From Adiantum capillus-veneris (lineage: Eukaryota > Streptophyta > Polypodiopsida > Polypodiales > Pteridaceae): a stretch of DNA of 64,000 nucleotides. This document shows, piece after piece, positions 59,245 to 64,000 of this stretch. The notes below the pieces were generated by a model. It was not told where the DNA came from. It ran no database searches and saw only the letters and a list, made by a program, of their open reading frames with translations. How positions within the stretch are numbered: position 1 is the first letter of the stretch; the number at the start of each line of letters is the position of its first letter. A program made the translations under genes and the position numbers. The DNA is taken from positions 111,722,549 through 111,786,548 of the forward strand of contig CM043953.1 of NCBI GenBank assembly GCA_014529385.2, in the 5' to 3' direction.

Positions 59245-62200
59245 CTCCCCCTCGAGCTCTGCATGTCGCAGAGTCCAAGCATAGTCCGAAAACGTCGAAG
59301 CTTCTCAGCTCCGAGGGCCTTGGTAAAGATATCCTCTATCTGCTCCTCTGTGCTGACGTAGACCAAGTCGATGTCGCCCGCCAACACTCGCTCTCGAACG
59401 TAGTGGTAATGGACCTCTATGTGTTTGGTCCTAGCATGGAACACTGGGTTCCTAGCCAACTGCATGCTGCTGAGGTTGTCACAATGAATGACAATCTGCT
59501 GGTCCCCCTGCACTCCCAAGTCCTCAAGTACTGTGCGTAGCCAAGCTACCTCGCACGCCGCAACTGCTGCACCTCTGTACTCGGCCTCTGTGCTCGATAA
59601 AGCAACCGTAGGCTGCTTTTTGCTGCTCCAAGTAACAGCAGCACTCCCAAAAGAGAACATGAAGCCACTCCTAGATCTCCTATCAACAATGCTACCTGCC
59701 CAATCTGCATCTGTATACCCATACAATGCTAATGGTGCATCTGCTGCATAGAACAATGCGTAGTCAAGAGTCCCTTGCACATACCTAAGTGTGCGTCGTA
59801 CTCCATCCAAATGTGGCTTCCTCGGAAGCTGCATGAACTGACTCTCCAAGCCTACTGTGTAGCTCAAGTCTGGCCTTGTGATAGTCAAGTAGATTAGACT
59901 ACCCACCATCTTCCTGTACATATTGACATCCTCAACAACATCACCCTTCTCTGCACTCAGCTTTGCATTCACATCCAAGGGAATGGAAATCGGCTTACAA
60001 TCAGCCATACCATACTTTGACAACATGTCCAAAGCATATTGTCTCTGTGACAGCCATACACCCTCTGGAGTCCTGATCACCTCAATGCCAAGAAAGTAGC
60101 GCAACTCGCCCAAATCTTTCATTTCAAACTCCTGTTTGAGAAGACCCTTCACATGGTCAATCTCCATAGCATTGTCACCAACAATAATAAGGTCATCTAC
60201 ATATATGGTAATGACCACAATCCCCACATCACTCTCACGTACATAGAGTGAATGATCAGCATGAGCTCTCCTAAAGCCAATACTGACAAGATACTTGGCA
60301 ATCCTGTCATACCATGCTCTAGAGCCCTGCTTCAACCCATACAAAGCTTTGAGAAGTCTGCATACATAATCTGGGTAACCTGGATCGACATAACCAGGTG
60401 GCTGATCCATATACACTTCCTCTTGCAACTCACCATTCAAGAAGGCATTCTTTACATCCATTTGATGCATAATCCATCCTCTAGATGCAGCCACTGCTAT
60501 GACAGCTCTCACAGTCGTCATCTTTGCCACTGGAGCAAAGGTCTCCTCATAGTCTATGCCATACGTCTGTGCATAACCCTTTGCGACCAGCCTTGCCTTG
60601 TGACGCTCAATGTTACCATCAGCCTTATTCTTGGTTTTATACACCCATTTACAGCCAATAGCTTTCTTGCCACTTGGCAATGGCACCAACTCCCATGTGT
60701 CATTTGCTTCCAATGCAGCCATCTCTTCATTCATTGCATCATCCCAATGCACATTTCCAACTGCATCCTCAAAACATGTGGGCTCCACATCCTGTATCAC
60801 CTTAGCCATGTAGGCTTGGTGATGCGCTAGATACCCACCATAAGTCAATTTCTGAACTGGATTTCTGACTCTATTAGATCTGCGCGGTCCTTGGTCACTC
60901 CTTTGCCCTCTAGCATCTTCTTGTACTTTCCTTACACCAGGTGTCCTGACAGCCGGAATTCCAAATTCCTCATCAAGACTTTGTTCAGAACCATCTGAAT
61001 CCATGTCTACATGTGAAAAACCTGATGATGCATCAACCATAAAGGGAGGTTCATCAACCTTTTCCTTTCCTTTTCGTGATACATTCCCTGTACCTGTTGG
61101 TGGAGTAACCTGCGTACGTAGTCTACCATTCCATGGTTTCTCAACAGAGCCACGAGAAGAGGACTCTTGTGGTCCACTCAAAACCTGTGACTGTGGCCTC
61201 ACATTTTGTACAACCACATCATCTTTTACATCAGCCCCAATAGTGCCATGTGCATTACTGTACCAAAGACTACATCTCTGCTCACTCGTAATTCTCGTGT
61301 AGTAGGATTGTAGCACCTGTACCCCTTTTTTTCAAGGGAATATCCCACAAGAATACATTTCTCTGCTTTAGGATCCAATTTCCTATGCAACTCATCTGGT
61401 ACATGCACGTAAGCTATGCAACCAAACACTTTCAAGTGTGCCAAATCAGGCTTTGTACCTGTAAACTTTTCCTCAGGTGTTACATCATGCACCGCAGCTA
61501 TAGGTGTCCTGTTCATAATGTACACAACTGTATTTACAGCTTCAGCCCAGAAATGATGAGGCATGTTCTTCTCATTCATCAATGCACGTGCAACCTCTGC
61601 AATGTGCCTGTTTTTCCTTTCTGCGACCCCATTTTGCTGTGGAGTATATCTGCATGTAAACTGCCTGTGTATACCATGCATTCGAAGAAAATCTGAAAAA
61701 TCATTGGAGAAGTACTCTCCCCCTCCATCTGACCTCAATGTCTTGATTTGCATATCTGTCTCCTTCTCAATCATGACTTTGAAGTCTTGAAAGTGACCAA
61801 ACACTTCACTTTTGTTACGCATGAAGTAGACCCATACTTTCCTTGTATGGTCATCAATGAAAGAGACATAATACCTGCAACCATGTATACTTGCAGTATC
61901 GGTTGGACCCCAAACATCTGTGTGCACTACCTCAAGTGGCCTTTTACATACATTGCGCTCATGTGGAAATGAGCCCTTTGACTGTTTTCCAAACTGGCAT
62001 GCTGCACACACTTTATGCATACCATCCACCTTGAATTTTGGCAAACCTTTTACAATCTGTTTTGATTGCATGCTGCGCAATCTCTGCTCATTGACATGGC
62101 CAATGCGTTTGTGCCAAATGTCAACATCAGCCACAACACCTGTGCCCTGTGCAAATAATGCAGCTTTTACCTCAGGCATGTCTACATTCAGCGTAAACAT

Positions 62201-63550
62201 TCTGCCCACACATTTGCCCTCTGTGATCAGCTTACAGCCATTCTGGAAATCTTCTACATAACAGCCATTTGGATTGAAGCGAACCTGCAAACCCTGCTCA
62301 ACCATTTGTCCAACAGAAACAAGATTCTTTGTAATGTTTGGGACATGAAGTACATCTGCTAAGTACTTTGATTTCCCACTCTTCGTATTTAGAGGTATGT
62401 CCCCTACATGAGCAATGGGGTGAGCTGTGTCATCTCCTGTCTGCACATAGCCTGACACATCTGGTTTGCGCATATCTCTAAACCACTCTCCACGAGACGT
62501 CTTGTGATTAGAGGCACCTGAATCCACATACCAAACATCATCTTGGGTGGAATTCTCTGCAGTCATTATATTCATTACATGCTGCATAACAAACATGCGC
62601 TCGTTTTTGCTGTCATCTGCATCTCTGCTAGTAGATGCATAGTTGCCCTGTTCTCTCTTTCTACTTGCTTTTCCCTTTGGACAGTCACATGACATGTGAC
62701 CTCTTTCACCACAAGTCCAGCATTCTCTACTATCTGGAGTATGTTGCTGCCTGCTTGATCCTGCACCACGACCTCTTTGACTCCCCCTGCCTTGAGACTG
62801 GTTTCCCCTGCCACCTGTATTGTTTTGATTTGATTGACCTTCCAGAAATTGGCCCCTGCAACCCCTTGGGCCTCGACCACGACCTCTACCTCTACCTCTG
62901 TTGGAGTTAGAATAGAAGGCCTGTTCAGAATTATTTCTGCCATGAGAAGAAGATGTGTCAAGGTTCTTCTCCTCAAGAATAAGCATAGAAATCAAATCTT
63001 GGAACACGGGGATGTCGTCTCTTGTATTCATGGAAGACCTAAAATGTACATACTCATCTCCTAGACCATCCAAGCATGCACGAACAATGTCATCGTCTTC
63101 CACTGACACTTTAATAGATCCAAGAGCCTCAATGATACTCTTGATCTTCAAGGCATAATCATTGATTGAGAGGTTGTTCCTCTTAACCTGATTTAGCTCC
63201 GAATTTAGTTGAAGCTTCCTGGCCTTGGTGTTCACCTCGAACACTCTGCCTAAGTTTCTCCATGCAATGGCGGGGGTTTCAGCATCCTGTAGATAGCCCA
63301 TCATGCCATCTGTGATGCTCATAGACAGCCAATACATCACTTTGCTCTGGCCTTGTTGCCAGTCCCTCAAAGCTTTCCTTTTTTCTGCTGTAGCATTTGC
63401 CTCGGGAATCTCTGGTTCCTTTTCATTGTCTCCTTCTACATAGTCCCAATAACCTTTTCCTTTTAGGAAATTTGTTATTCTGAACTTCCATGCAGGGTAG
63501 TTATTTTTCTCAAGCTTCTCAGTAACAATCTGACTGAAACCGTCAGACAT
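59217..63550 (-). pseudogene. Copia gag-pol polyprotein with one frameshift
   Basis: The ATG at 63548-63550 (MSDGFSQIVTEKL) starts a frame open to 61226. Gag has NYPAWKFRITNFLKGKGYWD, then a Gly/Arg-rich stretch and zinc knuckle CWTCGERGHMSCDC. Protease is WYVDSGASNHKT. GAG-pre-integrase is WHKRIGHVNEQRLRSMQ. Integrase has VVHTDVWGP, SFIDDHTRKVWVYFM and LRSDGGGEYFSNDF with YTPQQNGVAERKNRH. A one-base deletion near 61262 shifts to the second frame (to 59217): RT with KARLVAKGYAQTYGIDYEET, KNAFLNGELQEEVYM and VITIYVDDLIIVG, then RNase H with YTDADWAGSIVDRRSRSGF and ALSSTEAEYRGAAVAACE. Every catalytic block is present; the frameshift is the only lesion seen. Confidence 0.92.
59245..59253 (-). 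other. Polypurine tract of the copia element
   Basis: On the minus strand GAGGGGGAG directly precedes TGTTGAGATG of the 3' LTR. It lies inside the coding frame, whose stop is 28 bp further on. Confidence 0.8.
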
Positions 63551-63846
63551 CTTGAAGCACTAAGACAAAATAGCTGCAATCTGCAAAAACCTGCAAATCT
63601 GCTGAACCTGCTATCGTGGTTCCTGTAATGCTTTCTACACTCAACGAGTGTCCACAATCAAGCGTTTCACAACCACTGTACTTGTACAGTAAATCTCTGT
63701 ATACTGCACTTTGGAGACCTGTTCAGAAACTTGTGCGAAAAACCCCTAAAATTTTTGACGCTGCGCGAGGCGCCTTCGGCATCTGGTCGTGGATTGCGAA
63801 CGAAGGGATGGTGATGCTCTTGCTCTCTTAGCCTCTCTTGCCTGCA

Positions 63847-63862
63847 CCAGGCGCTGATACCA
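63847..63862 (-). other. Primer binding site of the copia element (initiator Met tRNA)
   Basis: On the minus strand TGGTATCAGCGCCTGG directly follows the 5' LTR. Plant copia elements use TGGTATCAGAGC, complementary to the initiator Met tRNA; the first eight bases match exactly. Confidence 0.85.
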
Positions 63863-64000
63863 TGTAAAGAATGAGGATGCAAGAGAGCTACACAAGACAA
63901 GCACAAAGCACACAGAGATGGAAAGCTTCTTCTTCTTCTTCACAGAAAAGAGAGTACAAAATGACTAAGTGCTAAAGCTGAAAAGTAGCACATATGTACA
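63863..64000 (-). repeat. 5' LTR of the copia element, partial
   Basis: TGTAAAGAATGAGGATGC onward, matching the start of 58923-59244 and running to the window end. Confidence 0.9.

Larger units (their letters stand above)
58923..64000 (-). mobile_element. Ty1/copia LTR retrotransposon, nearly intact, 5' LTR cut by the window
   Basis: Left (3') LTR 58923-59244, polypurine tract, gag-pol 59217-63550, PBS and right (5') LTR from 63863. The 138 visible bases of the right LTR differ from the left by one base (CACGCAG against CACACAG). If the right LTR has the same length, the element is about 5.26 kb. Target duplication cannot be checked. It sits in the gypsy gag remnant. Confidence 0.9.

Overview
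The window looks like nuclear DNA of a land plant with a large, repeat-rich genome. The evidence is plant-type Ty3/gypsy and Ty1/copia retrotransposons, plant LINEs and broken copies of plant genes: a nodulin-like transporter, a G-type lectin receptor kinase, a lipid-transfer protein and MCM5. No intact host gene is seen. An endonuclease-bearing Helitron, a piggyBac-like element and a DUF7869-like gene make a seedless plant such as a fern a reasonable guess, but the sequence alone does not settle it.

Layout. 1-3112: the 3' end of one LTR retrotransposon, with a long coiled-coil ORF in a single frame broken only by stops. 3113-4053: one LTR with a polypurine tract on its left and a primer binding site on its right, so it serves two elements. 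4054-12186: leader with about 298-bp repeats carrying an 18-nt palindrome, then gag-protease-RT-RNase H in one frame with ten stops, cut off inside RNase H. 12187-20690: a large array of short repeats built on the palindromic core CCTATGGCC/GGCCATAGG, containing a 1.47-kb solo LTR and ending in an inverted copy of its first family. 20776-23232: a decayed DUF8039/DUF7869-like gene. 23311-25684: 88-bp triplication, then the 3' half of a copia element with its LTR. 25690-26668: a LINE-like 3' end.

27901-36994 is a nest of three layers. A nodulin-like exon is split at a TTAA by a 1.34-kb piggyBac-like element with CACTAGAATGGTAAC termini. That element is itself split by a 7.4-kb LTR retrotransposon (nearly identical 1.93-kb LTRs, 4-bp CCAG duplication) that encodes only gag and protease. 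37733-45351 is a Helitron of Helentron type: a spliced RPA-like gene, then a Rep (HUH/Y2)-PIF1 helicase-EEP endonuclease gene with a few lesions. Directly downstream and on the same strand lie fragments of a receptor kinase, a lipid-transfer protein and a 12-exon MCM5 tail (45790-49242), a candidate case of gene capture.

50640-55330 holds LINE ORF1 and ORF2 remnants in both orientations. 55420-58900 has minus-strand gypsy gag-protease remnants related to the element at 5708-12186. 58923-64000 is a nearly intact minus-strand copia element (322-bp LTR, initiator-Met PBS, gag-pol with one frameshift) inserted into the gypsy remnant; its 5' LTR runs off the window.

All calls were made by reading. 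No alignment, HMM or database search was run.
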